A program made the position numbers and the translations under genes. Positions 33,264 through 41,289 of a stretch of DNA of 64,000 bases are shown piece by piece. How positions within the stretch are numbered: position 1 is the stretch's first letter; every line of letters starts with the position of its first letter. Origin of the DNA: Streptomyces leeuwenhoekii (lineage in GTDB: Bacteria; Actinomycetota; Actinomycetes; Streptomycetales; Streptomycetaceae). Under the pieces are notes generated by a model. It had not been told where the DNA came from. It saw only the letters and a program-made list of their open reading frames with translations, and made no database searches. Location: the NCBI RefSeq assembly GCF_001013905.1, contig NZ_LN831790.1, positions 3,238,001-3,302,000 on the forward strand, given 5' to 3'.

Positions 33264-34754
33264 TCACACGAAGAGACTGAGCACCGCGGCGACCGCGAAC
33301 CCGCCGAGGGAGAGCACGCTCTCCAGCACGGTCCACGACTTCAGGGTGTCCCGCTCGCTGATGCCGAAGTACTTGGCGACCATCCAGAAACCGCCGTCGT
33401 TGACGTGCGAGGCGAAGATGGAGCCCGCCGAGATGGCCATGATGACCAGGGCGAGGAACGCCTGGGAGTGGTCGCCGCCGGCCAGCAGCGGGGTGACGAT
33501 GCCCGCCGTGGTCACGATGGCCACCGTCGCCGAGCCCTGGGCGACCCGCAGCACCAGGGAGATCAGATAGGACAGGGCGATCACCGGCAGGCCGACGTCG
33601 TTGAAGGTGTCGGACAGCGCCTGGGCGACGCCGCTGGCCTTGAGGACCGCGCCGAAGACGCCGCCCGCGCCGACGACGAGCAGGATGTTGCCGACGGGCT
33701 TGAGGGAGGCCGTGGAGACGGTCTCCAGGGACTTGCGGGACCAGCCGCGCCGGATGCCCAGCAGGAAGTAGGCCAGGAGCAGGGCGATGGTCAGGGCGAC
33801 GAAGGGGCTGCCGAAGAACTCGACGACCGAGCGGGTGGTGGAGGGGTCCAGGGCGATGGAGGAGAAGGTCGCGGCGAGGATCAGCACCAGCGGGGTGCCG
33901 ATGATGCCGAGGACCGTGCCCAGCGGGACCGGCGTCTCGCGCGGCTCGACGCCCGAGGCGCGCTGCTCCTCGACCACGGCGCGCTTGGCCTCCTCGGCGG
34001 CCTCCACCATGTCCTGGGGGACGGCGACGAAGACGCGGCGGCCGATCCAGGCGGAGTAGGCCCAGGCGGCGAGGACGGCGGGGATGCCGCAGACGATGCC
34101 CATGAGGATCACCCAGCCGAGGTCCACGTGGAGCAGGCCGGCGGCGGCCACCGGGCCGGGGTGCGGCGGCAGGAAGGCGTGGGTCATGGACAGGCCGGCC
34201 AGCAGGGGCAGGCAGTAGAGCAGGACGGACTTGCCGGAGCGCTTGGCGGCGGCGTACACGATCGGCGCGAGGACGAAGATGCCGACGTCGAAGAAGACCG
34301 GGATGCCGAAGATCAGGCCGGTCAGGCCCATGGCGAGCGGGGCCCGCCGCTCGCCGAACAGGCCCAGCAGCCGGGAGGCGAGCACCTCCGCTCCGCCGCT
34401 GACCTCGAGGATCGCTCCGAGCATGGTGCCCAGGCCGATGATGATCGCGACATGGCCGAGGATGCCGCCCATGCCGGACTCGATGGTGGAGACGGCGTCC
34501 GACTTCTGGACGGTGCCGAAGAGTTCGGTGACCGACAGTCCGGCCAGCAGGCCGACGGCTATGGAGACGGCGAGCAGCGCGACGAACGGCTGGAGCCGGA
34601 CCTTGATGATCAGGAAGAGGAGGAGGGCGATCCCGATGGCGGCGACGGTCAGCAGGCCGGCGGTGCCGTCGATCAGGAGGAGGAGGCCGCCGGTGTGGGG
34701 TGGGGACCCGGCGGGCGCCGAGGCGGCGAGGGGGAGGGCGGACAGATGGGACAT
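33264..34754 (-). CDS. GntP-family gluconate/sugar-acid:H+ symporter
   Basis: A 496-residue permease with about 12-14 helices of the GntP family (gluconate, 2-keto acids, D-serine uptake). Family motifs include SGMGGILGHVAIIIGLGTMLG, FFDVGIFVLAPIVYA, LPPHPGPVAAAGLL and SHVNDGGFWMVAKYF (the last two with the conserved HPGP and NDGGF). It lies downstream of ridA, iclR and the sugar kinase on the same strand, separated by a strong hairpin, so it may have its own promoter or be expressed by partial read-through. Context suggests a sugar acid such as N-acetyl-glucosaminate, or a D-amino acid, as its substrate. Confidence 0.93.
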   Translation of the reverse strand: MSHLSALPLAASAPAGSPPHTGGLLLLIDGTAGLLTVAAIGIALLLFLIIKVRLQPFVALLAVSIAVGLLAGLSVTELFGTVQKSDAVSTIESGMGGILGHVAIIIGLGTMLGAILEVSGGAEVLASRLLGLFGERRAPLAMGLTGLIFGIPVFFDVGIFVLAPIVYAAAKRSGKSVLLYCLPLLAGLSMTHAFLPPHPGPVAAAGLLHVDLGWVILMGIVCGIPAVLAAWAYSAWIGRRVFVAVPQDMVEAAEEAKRAVVEEQRASGVEPRETPVPLGTVLGIIGTPLVLILAATFSSIALDPSTTRSVVEFFGSPFVALTIALLLAYFLLGIRRGWSRKSLETVSTASLKPVGNILLVVGAGGVFGAVLKASGVAQALSDTFNDVGLPVIALSYLISLVLRVAQGSATVAIVTTAGIVTPLLAGGDHSQAFLALVIMAISAGSIFASHVNDGGFWMVAKYFGISERDTLKSWTVLESVLSLGGFAVAAVLSLFV

Positions 34755-34800
34755 ACGGGGGTCCTCTGCGTAAAGACATACAGCTTTCGGGCAGGGGGGA

Positions 34801-34844
34801 TCGCGGCACGGCGCCCGGAAGGGGGGGAGGGCGCCGTGCCGCGA
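34801..34844 (-). terminator. Strong hairpin between ridA and the gntP-family gene
   Basis: A perfect 16-bp stem (TCGCGGCACGGCGCCC at 34801-34816 and its complement at 34829-34844) with a 12-nt loop. It terminates or attenuates transcription from the kinase-iclR-ridA genes before the permease gene, 47 bp further on. Confidence 0.8.
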
Positions 34845-34891
34845 CGACAAGCGGAGGGGAAAAGGTGAGGAGAGGAGAAGGGGCCCGCGCG

Positions 34892-35302
34892 TCAGCCGAG
34901 GACGGCCAGGGCGTCGATCTCGATGAGGAGGCCGGCGGGCAGGCCGACGTAGACGGTGGTGCGCGCCGCGGGGGGCTGGGTCAGGCCCTGCTCCTCGAAG
35001 TAGGCGTTGTAGATCTCGTTCATCTCGGCGAAGTGGTCCACGTCCGTGAGGTAGACGCGGATCATCATCACGTCGTCCCAGGTCGCGCCGCCCTCTTCGA
35101 GGATGGCCTTGACGTTGGCGAGGGTCTGGAGGGTCTGCTCGCGCAGGGTGGGGCCGGCCGGGGTCGGGGCCTTGCCGTCCTCGTGGGGCAGGAAGCCGAC
35201 CTGGCCGGCGACCTGGAGGATGTTGCCCTTCTTCACGCCGTGCGAGAACTTCGCGGGCGGAACGGTGTGGGTCTTCGGGGTGAGCGCGATCTTCTCGGTC
35301 AT
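34892..35302 (-). CDS. RidA family protein (enamine/imine deaminase)
   Basis: A 136-residue YjgF/YER057c/UK114 protein. Family motifs are GNILQVAGQVGF, LANVKAILEEGG, VYLTDVDHFAEMNEIY and PAARTTVYVGLPAG, with the catalytic Arg in ARTTV. It hydrolyses 2-iminoacid/enamine intermediates released by PLP dehydratases, which fits the PLP deaminase encoded across the divergent promoter. Its ATG overlaps the iclR stop (ATGA). Confidence 0.93.
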   Translation of the reverse strand: MTEKIALTPKTHTVPPAKFSHGVKKGNILQVAGQVGFLPHEDGKAPTPAGPTLREQTLQTLANVKAILEEGGATWDDVMMIRVYLTDVDHFAEMNEIYNAYFEEQGLTQPPAARTTVYVGLPAGLLIEIDALAVLG

Positions 35303-36063
35303 GCGTTGACTTCCTTGGCTGGGGTCCTGCCGGAGTACTCGCCGCTGATGGCGTCCGCGGTACGGCGGACCAGCGGGAGCAGGGTGAGGAGTTCGTCGGC
35401 GGTGACGACGACGTTCGGCGCGGAGACCGACATCGCGGCGACCACCCGGCCGTCGGCGCCCCGGATGGGCGCGGCGACGCAGTTGATGGACTCCTCGTGG
35501 CCACCGAGGTCGGTGGCCCAGCCCTGTTCGCGCACCTTCTCCAGCTCGCGCAGGAACGCGGCCGCGTTGGGCGTCGAACGGGGCGTGTACAGGGGGTAGT
35601 CGAGCTTCTCCGCGAGGGCGCGGCGCTCGGGTTCGGGCAGGTCGGCCAGGAGCAGCTTGGCGACGGCCGCGACGGTGATGGCGACGGGCTTGCCGATCCG
35701 GGAGTACATGCGGACCGGGTAGCGGCTCTCCACCTTGTCGATGTAGAGGACCTCGTTCTCCTCGTACACGGCCAGGTGCACGGTGTGGCCGCACTGTTCG
35801 TTGAGGCGGACGAGGTGGGGGTGGGCTATGTCCCGGACGTCGAGGTTCTCCATCGCCTCCTGGGCGAGGGCGATGAGGCGGGCGCCGAGGCGGTAGCGCT
35901 GGTCGGACTGGCGGTAGACGAAGCCGTGCTCGTGGAGCGTGCGCAGCAGCCGCAGGGCGGTGGACTTGTGCACGCCGAGGCGGTCGGCGACCTGCCCGAG
36001 GTCGGCGGGGCCCTCGGCGAGCAGCGGCAGGATGCTCAGGGCGCGGTCGACGGTCTGGCTCAT
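35299..36063 (-). CDS. IclR-family transcriptional regulator
   Basis: A 254-residue regulator: an N-terminal winged helix (about 1-65, DLGQVADRLGVHKSTALRLL) and a C-terminal IclR effector domain (about 80-245, with VESRYPVRMYSRIGKPVAIT and ESINCVAAPIRG). It is coupled to the sugar kinase gene upstream and ridA downstream by ATGA overlaps on both sides, so it is part of the operon it probably controls. The TGCAA/TTGCA repeats in the divergent promoter are its likely operator. Confidence 0.93.
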   Translation of the reverse strand: MSQTVDRALSILPLLAEGPADLGQVADRLGVHKSTALRLLRTLHEHGFVYRQSDQRYRLGARLIALAQEAMENLDVRDIAHPHLVRLNEQCGHTVHLAVYEENEVLYIDKVESRYPVRMYSRIGKPVAITVAAVAKLLLADLPEPERRALAEKLDYPLYTPRSTPNAAAFLRELEKVREQGWATDLGGHEESINCVAAPIRGADGRVVAAMSVSAPNVVVTADELLTLLPLVRRTADAISGEYSGRTPAKEVNA

Positions 36064-37097
36064 GGCGTGCGTACCTCCTCCTCGGCCCCTTCGTCGGCTT
36101 GCGTCCAGCCGGGGCCGAGTCGCAGTCTCCCCCACGCGCCGTCGTCGAGTGCGGCCAGGCGGTCGGCGTGGGCGCGGGCGGGGGGCACGGCCAGGTCGCC
36201 GGGGACGGTGAGGGCGGCGGCGGCCATCAGGTGGCCGTGGCGCAGCCGGTCGCGGACGGGCAGTCCGCGCAGGGTGGCGGAGAGGAACCCGGCGGCGAAG
36301 GCGTCTCCGGCGCCGACGGCGGCGACGACGTCGACGGTGAGGGCGGGCACGAAGGTGGCGTGCGGCCCGTGGAAGGCGGTGGCGCCCGTGCCGCCCTGCT
36401 TGACCACGAGCAGGGCGGGTTCGGGCAGCGCGGCGCGCACGGCCTCGGGGCCGCCCGGCCCCCACCCCTCGTCCTCGCCGACGAAGACGATGTCGGCGCC
36501 GCGCGCCAGCTCCCGCAGCACGGCGGGCCCGTCGTCGGTGCCGCGCCACAGCCCCGGCCGGTAGTTGACGTCGAAGGAGAGCAGGGGGCGCCCGGGGCGG
36601 CGGGCGGTCAGCTCGCGCATCAGCTCCAGGCAGCCGGCGGAGAGCGCGGCGGTGATGCCGGACAGGTGCAGGACGCGTCCGGCGCGGACGGCGTCCAGGT
36701 CCAGGTTGGCGGCGGACATGGCGGACGCGGCCGATCCGGCCCGGTAGTACGCCACCTCGTGGGCGTCGGTGGCCCGGTCCCCGGCGGTGCGGAAGTAGAC
36801 GCCGGTCGGGCGGGCGGCGTCCCGTCCGACGTAGGCGGTGTCGACCCCGTAGGCGCCGATCGCCTCGATCAGGTGGTCGCCGAAGCCGTCGGCGCCGACC
36901 CGGCTCACCCAGCGCGCCGAGTGCCCGGCGGCGGCCAGCGTGCAGGCCACGTTGGACTCGGCGCCGCCGATGCCCCGGTCGAAGGACGGCACGTCGGCGA
37001 GGCGGCCCGGCCGGGAGGGCAGGAACGTGACCATGGACTCGCCGAGCGTGACGACGTCCACGACGTCGGGGGCGGTGCTGGGTCCGGTGGCGGTCAC
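36060..37097 (-). CDS. PfkB-family carbohydrate kinase, likely 2-keto-3-deoxygluconate kinase
   Basis: A 345-residue ribokinase-fold kinase. The N-terminal motif GGAESNVACTLAAAGHSARWVSR and C-terminal signature VVAAVGAGDAFAAGFLSA (catalytic Asp in GAGDAF) define the PfkB family. In this family, enzymes with GESM at the N-terminus (TLGESMVTFLP) include 2-keto-3-deoxygluconate (KDG) kinases. It is first in the kinase-iclR-ridA operon and divergent from the deaminase/deacylase genes; KDG is exactly what deamination of D-glucosaminate would yield. KDG kinase is the best guess, not proven. Confidence 0.88.
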   Translation of the reverse strand: MTATGPSTAPDVVDVVTLGESMVTFLPSRPGRLADVPSFDRGIGGAESNVACTLAAAGHSARWVSRVGADGFGDHLIEAIGAYGVDTAYVGRDAARPTGVYFRTAGDRATDAHEVAYYRAGSAASAMSAANLDLDAVRAGRVLHLSGITAALSAGCLELMRELTARRPGRPLLSFDVNYRPGLWRGTDDGPAVLRELARGADIVFVGEDEGWGPGGPEAVRAALPEPALLVVKQGGTGATAFHGPHATFVPALTVDVVAAVGAGDAFAAGFLSATLRGLPVRDRLRHGHLMAAAALTVPGDLAVPPARAHADRLAALDDGAWGRLRLGPGWTQADEGAEEEVRTP

Positions 37098-37182
37098 GAT
37101 CGTCGTAGCTCCTCGGCATCGGGGGGTGGCGGATCCGTTGACCCCGCGTTGGCCGAGATGTTAGACAGCAGTAAGCGACATA

Positions 37183-37208
37183 TGCAATGAGCGTTGCAGA
37201 ATATGCAA
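37183..37208. promoter_or_regulatory. TGCAA/TTGCA operator in the divergent promoter
   Basis: Three half-sites: TGCAA (37183-37187), TTGCA (37194-37198) and TGCAA (37204-37208). They form two overlapping inverted repeats (spacers of 6 and 5). The block lies 85-110 bp before the kinase ATG and 23-48 bp before the deaminase ATG, an ideal position for an IclR-type regulator to control both operons. Confidence 0.65.
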
Positions 37209-37230
37209 CGCATCCGATCAGGGAGGCTCC

Positions 37231-38508
37231 ATGGCCCTCGGCACCGGTTCCGAAGCACTCGCCCGGCTCGGCGGCGAACGCGTCGACCACCGCTTCAAGG
37301 GCCTCCCGCCGGACGCCGAGGGCCTGACCGTCCAGGAGCTGGCCGCCCAGCGCCGCAATCTGTTCACCGGCGGTTTCACCACACCCGTGCTGGCCCTGTC
37401 CGCCGAGCGCCTGGAGCACAACCTGAAGGTCATGGAGGCCTACGCCGTCCGGCACGGCCTCGCCTTCGCGCCGCACGGGAAGACCTCCATGGCCCCGCAG
37501 CTCTTCCGGCGCCAGATCGAGCACGGCGCCTGGGGCATCACCCTCGCCGTGCCGCACCAGGTGCGGGTGGCGTACGCCTACGGCTTCCGGCGCCTCTTCC
37601 TCGCCAACGAGCTGGTCGACGCGGCGGCGCTGCGCTGGGTGGCCGCCCGGCTGGACGCCGACCCGGACTTCCGCCTGATCTGCTACGTCGACTCGGTGCG
37701 CGCGGTGCGGCTGATGGACGCGGCCCTGAGGGGGGTCTCCCGGCCGCTGGAGGTCGTGGTGGAGCTCGCCGCCGGCGAGGGCGCCCGCACCGGCGCGCGC
37801 ACGGAGGCCGCGTGCGCGGAGGTCGCCGACGCGGTGGCGGCCACGGGCACCCTGCGGCTGGCCGGTGTCGCCGGGTACGAGGGCGAGGTGCCGCGGGCCG
37901 ACCCGGAGCGGGTGCGCGCCTGGCTGGGCCGCCTGGTCGCGCTCGCCGCCGGCTTCGACGCGGACGGGCGGTTCGCCGGGCTGGAGGAGATCGTGGTGAG
38001 CGCGGGCGGCAGCGCCTGGTTCGACGCGGTGGCCGACGTGTTCGCCGGCATCCCCGAGCTGTCCCGGCCGGTCCTGAAGGTGCTGCGCTCGGGCGCGTAC
38101 GTCTCGCACGACGACGGCCACTACCGCGAGGTGACCCCCTTCAACCGGATCCCCGGGGAGGGCACCCTCCAGCCCGCGTTCCGCCTGTGGACGCAGGTCG
38201 TCTCCCGGCCCAGCGCCGAGCAGGCGTTCGCCAACGCGGGCAAGCGGGACGCGGCCTACGACCTCCACCTGCCCGCCGTCCAGGTGGTCCGCCGCGACGG
38301 CGTCGAGCGCCCGGCCGACGGCATCGAGGTGGCCGCCCTGTCCGACCAGCACACCTGGCTGCGCACGGCACCGGAGGCGGACCTGGAGGTCGGCGACTGG
38401 ATCGGCCTCGGCCTGTCCCACCCGTGCACGTCCTTCGACAAGTGGCAGCTCATCCCGGTCGCCGAGGCGGACGGCACGGTCGTCGACTACATCCGCACGT
38501 TCTTCTAG
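37231..38508 (+). CDS. PLP-dependent D-amino-acid deaminase (DSD1/D-threonine aldolase fold)
   Basis: A 425-residue enzyme of the alanine-racemase-like fold III family (COG3616). The PLP lysine lies in FAPHGKTSMAPQ (Lys84). The C-terminal domain (about 340-400) holds the metal site of D-serine dehydratases: SDQHTWL and LSHPCTSFDKW give His and Cys ligands. Such enzymes remove ammonia from D-hydroxy-amino acids, e.g. D-serine, or, in some bacteria, D-glucosaminate. A good ribosome site (AGGGAGG) precedes the ATG. The deacylase gene follows 12 bp later, the kinase/regulator operon is divergent. Confidence 0.9.
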   Translation: MALGTGSEALARLGGERVDHRFKGLPPDAEGLTVQELAAQRRNLFTGGFTTPVLALSAERLEHNLKVMEAYAVRHGLAFAPHGKTSMAPQLFRRQIEHGAWGITLAVPHQVRVAYAYGFRRLFLANELVDAAALRWVAARLDADPDFRLICYVDSVRAVRLMDAALRGVSRPLEVVVELAAGEGARTGARTEAACAEVADAVAATGTLRLAGVAGYEGEVPRADPERVRAWLGRLVALAAGFDADGRFAGLEEIVVSAGGSAWFDAVADVFAGIPELSRPVLKVLRSGAYVSHDDGHYREVTPFNRIPGEGTLQPAFRLWTQVVSRPSAEQAFANAGKRDAAYDLHLPAVQVVRRDGVERPADGIEVAALSDQHTWLRTAPEADLEVGDWIGLGLSHPCTSFDKWQLIPVAEADGTVVDYIRTFF

Positions 38509-38520
38509 GGGGAGCCGGTC

Positions 38521-40131
38521 ATGGAAGACCTCGTCATCCGGGACGCGGACGTCGTCGACGGCTCCGGCGCCCCGTCCTACCGGGCGGACGTCGTCGTCGA
38601 CGGCGGCCGGATCGTGTCGATCGTCAAGGAGGCCGCTGCGGCGGGCTGCCAGCGCCCGTCGGCCGCCCGGGAGCTGGACGCCGAGGGGCTGGTCCTCTCC
38701 CCCGGCTTCATCGACATGCACGCCCACAGCGACCTGGCGCTGCTGCGCGACCCCGACCACAGCGCGAAGGCCGCCCAGGGCGTCACCCTGGAGGTCATCG
38801 GCCAGGACGGGCTGTCGTACGCCCCGGTCGACGACCGCACCCTGGAGGAGGTGCGGCGCGCCATCGCCGGGTGGAACGGCCCCGGTGACGACATCGACTT
38901 CGACTGGCGCTCGGTGGGCGAGTACCTGGACCGGCTGGACCGGGGCATCGCGGTCAACGCCGCCTACCTCGTCCCGCAGGGCACGGTCCGCGCGCTCGCC
39001 GTCGGCTGGGAGGACCGCCCGGCCACCGAGGCGGAGCTGGACCGGATGCGGCGGCTCGTCGCGGAGGGCCTGGAGCAGGGCGCGGTCGGCCTGTCGTCGG
39101 GGCTGACCTACACGCCCGGCATGTACGCCGAGGACGCCGAACTGACCGAGCTGTGCCGGGTGGTGGCGCGCTACGGCGGCTACTACTGCCCCCACCACCG
39201 CAGTTACGGGGCCGGGGCGCTGGAGGCGTACCGGGAGATGGTGGAGCTGACCCGGGCGGCCGGCTGCCCGCTCCACCTCGCCCACGCCACCATGAACTTC
39301 GGCGTGAACAAGGGCCGCGCCCCCGAGCTGCTGGCGCTGCTGGACGAGGCCCTGGCGGCCGGTGCCGACATCACCCTGGACACCTATCCCTACACCCCCG
39401 GCTGCACCACCCTCGCGGCGCTGCTGCCGAGCTGGGCGAGCGAGGGCGGGCCCGAGGCGGTCCTGGGGCGGCTGGCCGACGACGGCACGGCCGAGCGGAT
39501 CCGGCACCACATGGAGGCCGTCGGCTCCGACGGCTGCCACGGTGTGCCCGTGGAGTGGGAGACCATCGAGATCTCCGGCGTGACCGATCCGGCGCTGGCC
39601 GGCTACGTGGGCCGTACGGTCCTGGAGTCGGCGCGGCTGCGGGGCGAGACGCCGTGGACGGTCGCCCGCCGCCTGCTGCTGGCCGACCGGCTGGCGCCGA
39701 CCATCCTCCAGCACGTCGGCCACGAGGAGAACGTCCGCGCGATCATGCGGCACCGCGTCCACACGGGCGGCTCGGACGGCATCCTCCAGGGCAGCAAGCC
39801 GCACCCGCGCGCCTACGGCACGTTCCCGCACTACCTGGGCCGGTACGTGCGGGAGCTGGGCGTGCTGTCCCTGGAGGAGTGCGTCGCCCACCTCACCTCC
39901 CGTCCGGCGGCGCGGCTGCGGCTGCCGGACCGGGGGCTGGTGCGCGAGGGCCACCGGGCCGACCTGGTCCTCTTCGACCCGGCGACGGTCGCGGCGGGCT
40001 CCACCTTCGCCGAGCCGCGCGCGCTCCCCACGGGCATCCCGTACGTCCTGGTCGACGGCCGGTTCGTGATCGAGGACGGGCGCCGCACGGACGTCCTGGC
40101 GGGGCGGTCGGTGCGCCGCGCTCCGCGGTGA
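38521..40131 (+). CDS. N-acyl-D-amino-acid deacylase (amidohydrolase superfamily)
   Basis: A 536-residue amidohydrolase with the metal motif FIDMHAHSD (about residues 60-70), HHRSYG (about 225), LHLAHATM (about 260) and TGGSDGI (metal-binding Asp near residue 420). These are D-aminoacylase signatures. It releases the acyl group from N-acyl-D-amino acids; the closest characterised enzyme I recall is the S. coelicolor deacylase Sco4986. It lies 12 bp after the D-amino-acid deaminase gene and would provide its substrate. GGGGGAG precedes the ATG. Confidence 0.93.
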   Translation: MEDLVIRDADVVDGSGAPSYRADVVVDGGRIVSIVKEAAAAGCQRPSAARELDAEGLVLSPGFIDMHAHSDLALLRDPDHSAKAAQGVTLEVIGQDGLSYAPVDDRTLEEVRRAIAGWNGPGDDIDFDWRSVGEYLDRLDRGIAVNAAYLVPQGTVRALAVGWEDRPATEAELDRMRRLVAEGLEQGAVGLSSGLTYTPGMYAEDAELTELCRVVARYGGYYCPHHRSYGAGALEAYREMVELTRAAGCPLHLAHATMNFGVNKGRAPELLALLDEALAAGADITLDTYPYTPGCTTLAALLPSWASEGGPEAVLGRLADDGTAERIRHHMEAVGSDGCHGVPVEWETIEISGVTDPALAGYVGRTVLESARLRGETPWTVARRLLLADRLAPTILQHVGHEENVRAIMRHRVHTGGSDGILQGSKPHPRAYGTFPHYLGRYVRELGVLSLEECVAHLTSRPAARLRLPDRGLVREGHRADLVLFDPATVAAGSTFAEPRALPTGIPYVLVDGRFVIEDGRRTDVLAGRSVRRAPR

Positions 40132-40156
40132 CCGCCCGCCCCCGTACGGCCCGCGC

Positions 40157-41038
40157 CTACGGCTTGGGCAGGACGCACCCGGCGCGGCTCAGGTCCAGCT
40201 TGTTGTCCAGGCCGAAGCAGGCCGGTATCTGGTAGGTCTGCTGGGCGTAGTTGATGCCCTGGCGGACGGTGACGTTGCCGCTCGCGTCCACCTCGCAGGG
40301 GTTGTTCACCGTGCAGCGCTGGCCGTCCTCGTTGCCGGTGTTGTTGACGGCGACGACCTTGCCGGTCGCGGTGTCCAGGACGGGCGAGCCGGAGGTGCCG
40401 CCGATGGTGTCGCAGGCGGCGGTGTAGCGGATGGAGTCCTTCCAGGTCCAGTCGCCCTCCTTCAGGCGGTACGCGAAGCCGTCGATGGTGCAGGCGTAGG
40501 TGCGCTTCCAGTAGCCGGAGACGACGGTGATGGCGGTGCCCGCGGCCGGGCGGGTGTCGTTGAGGGTCAGCGCGCTGATCCCGTACGAGCTCCTGATCTG
40601 CGCGTAGGTGGTGGTGAGCTGGTAGAGGGCGACGTCCGTGTCGGTCATGGTGGCGTAGGCGATCTTGTTCGCGCGCAGGGTGCCGACGCGGGTGCCGGAG
40701 GCGTTGAGGAGACCGAAGGTGCGGCTGGAGGCCCGGTCGACGACGACCTCGCCGGGCGCCGGGAAGCCGGACTCCAGACAGTGGCCGTTGGACATCACCA
40801 GCGCCGGGTCGTTGTCCTCGGAGGCGGGGAAGCGGACCACCGAGCCCGAGCAGTTGCTGAGCGCGACGGTGCCGGCGAAGGTGACGGCCCGGGCGGCGGG
40901 GGCGGCGGCGGTGTCCCGCGCCGGGGCGGCGGTGTCGCCGGCCGCGGCGGACGGCGCGGGCGCGGCGGCCACGGCCGGTGCCACGCCGGCCCCGGTGATC
41001 ACCAGGGTGGCGAGCGCGGCAAGGAGAGGCTTGTTCAT
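40157..41038 (-). CDS. Secreted trypsin-like serine protease (family S1)
   Basis: A 293-residue protein with a signal peptide (about 1-25, KPLLAALATLVITGAGVAPA) and an Ala/Pro-rich pro-region (about 26-52). The chymotrypsin-fold domain shows the catalytic triad: His in SNGHCLESG, Asp in DTDVALYQL and Ser in IGGTSGSPVLD. Several cysteine pairs are visible. Related streptomycete proteins are secreted endopeptidases. It is encoded convergently against the deacylase gene and its promoter region carries a perfect palindrome. Confidence 0.92.
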   Translation of the reverse strand: MNKPLLAALATLVITGAGVAPAVAAAPAPSAAAGDTAAPARDTAAAPAARAVTFAGTVALSNCSGSVVRFPASEDNDPALVMSNGHCLESGFPAPGEVVVDRASSRTFGLLNASGTRVGTLRANKIAYATMTDTDVALYQLTTTYAQIRSSYGISALTLNDTRPAAGTAITVVSGYWKRTYACTIDGFAYRLKEGDWTWKDSIRYTAACDTIGGTSGSPVLDTATGKVVAVNNTGNEDGQRCTVNNPCEVDASGNVTVRQGINYAQQTYQIPACFGLDNKLDLSRAGCVLPKP

Positions 41039-41060
41039 GTGGGGTCCCCTCTGCAGACGT

Positions 41061-41087
41061 CGGCGGCCGGAGATCTTCCGGCCGCCG
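41061..41087. promoter_or_regulatory. Perfect palindrome upstream of the protease gene
   Basis: CGGCGGCCGGA (41061-41071) and its exact complement (41077-41087) are separated by GATCT. The repeat is 23 bp upstream of the protease start and about 200 bp before the aminotransferase gene. It could be an operator or a 5' mRNA hairpin. Confidence 0.5.
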
Positions 41088-41289
41088 TCTTGTCATGCGC
41101 ATTGTTAACGCCTGCGGGCGGGGGGACAAGAACCGTTTCCGGCAGGGGTGGCGCGCGGACAACGCCACGTCACGGGGGGTGCGGCCGGGACGAACGGGGC
41201 GAGTGCGGGCGGCACACCGGACAAACCGGCCGTCCCGCGTGGCGGAAAACACGGCCCGGGGCGGACGGGCGGCCCGTAAGCTCACGGGC

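Noticed and set aside
31455..34868. A plus-strand open frame of over 1100 codons
   Set aside because: It is the antisense of the Nramp-related, hypothetical and GntP genes; the translation is low-complexity Gly/Asp/Gln/Arg without domains.
35299..39954. A very long (more than 1500 codons) minus-strand open frame across the sugar-acid operons
   Set aside because: Only its C-terminal 254 codons encode a real protein (IclR); the rest is the antisense of two well-supported plus-strand enzymes and is open because of GC bias.
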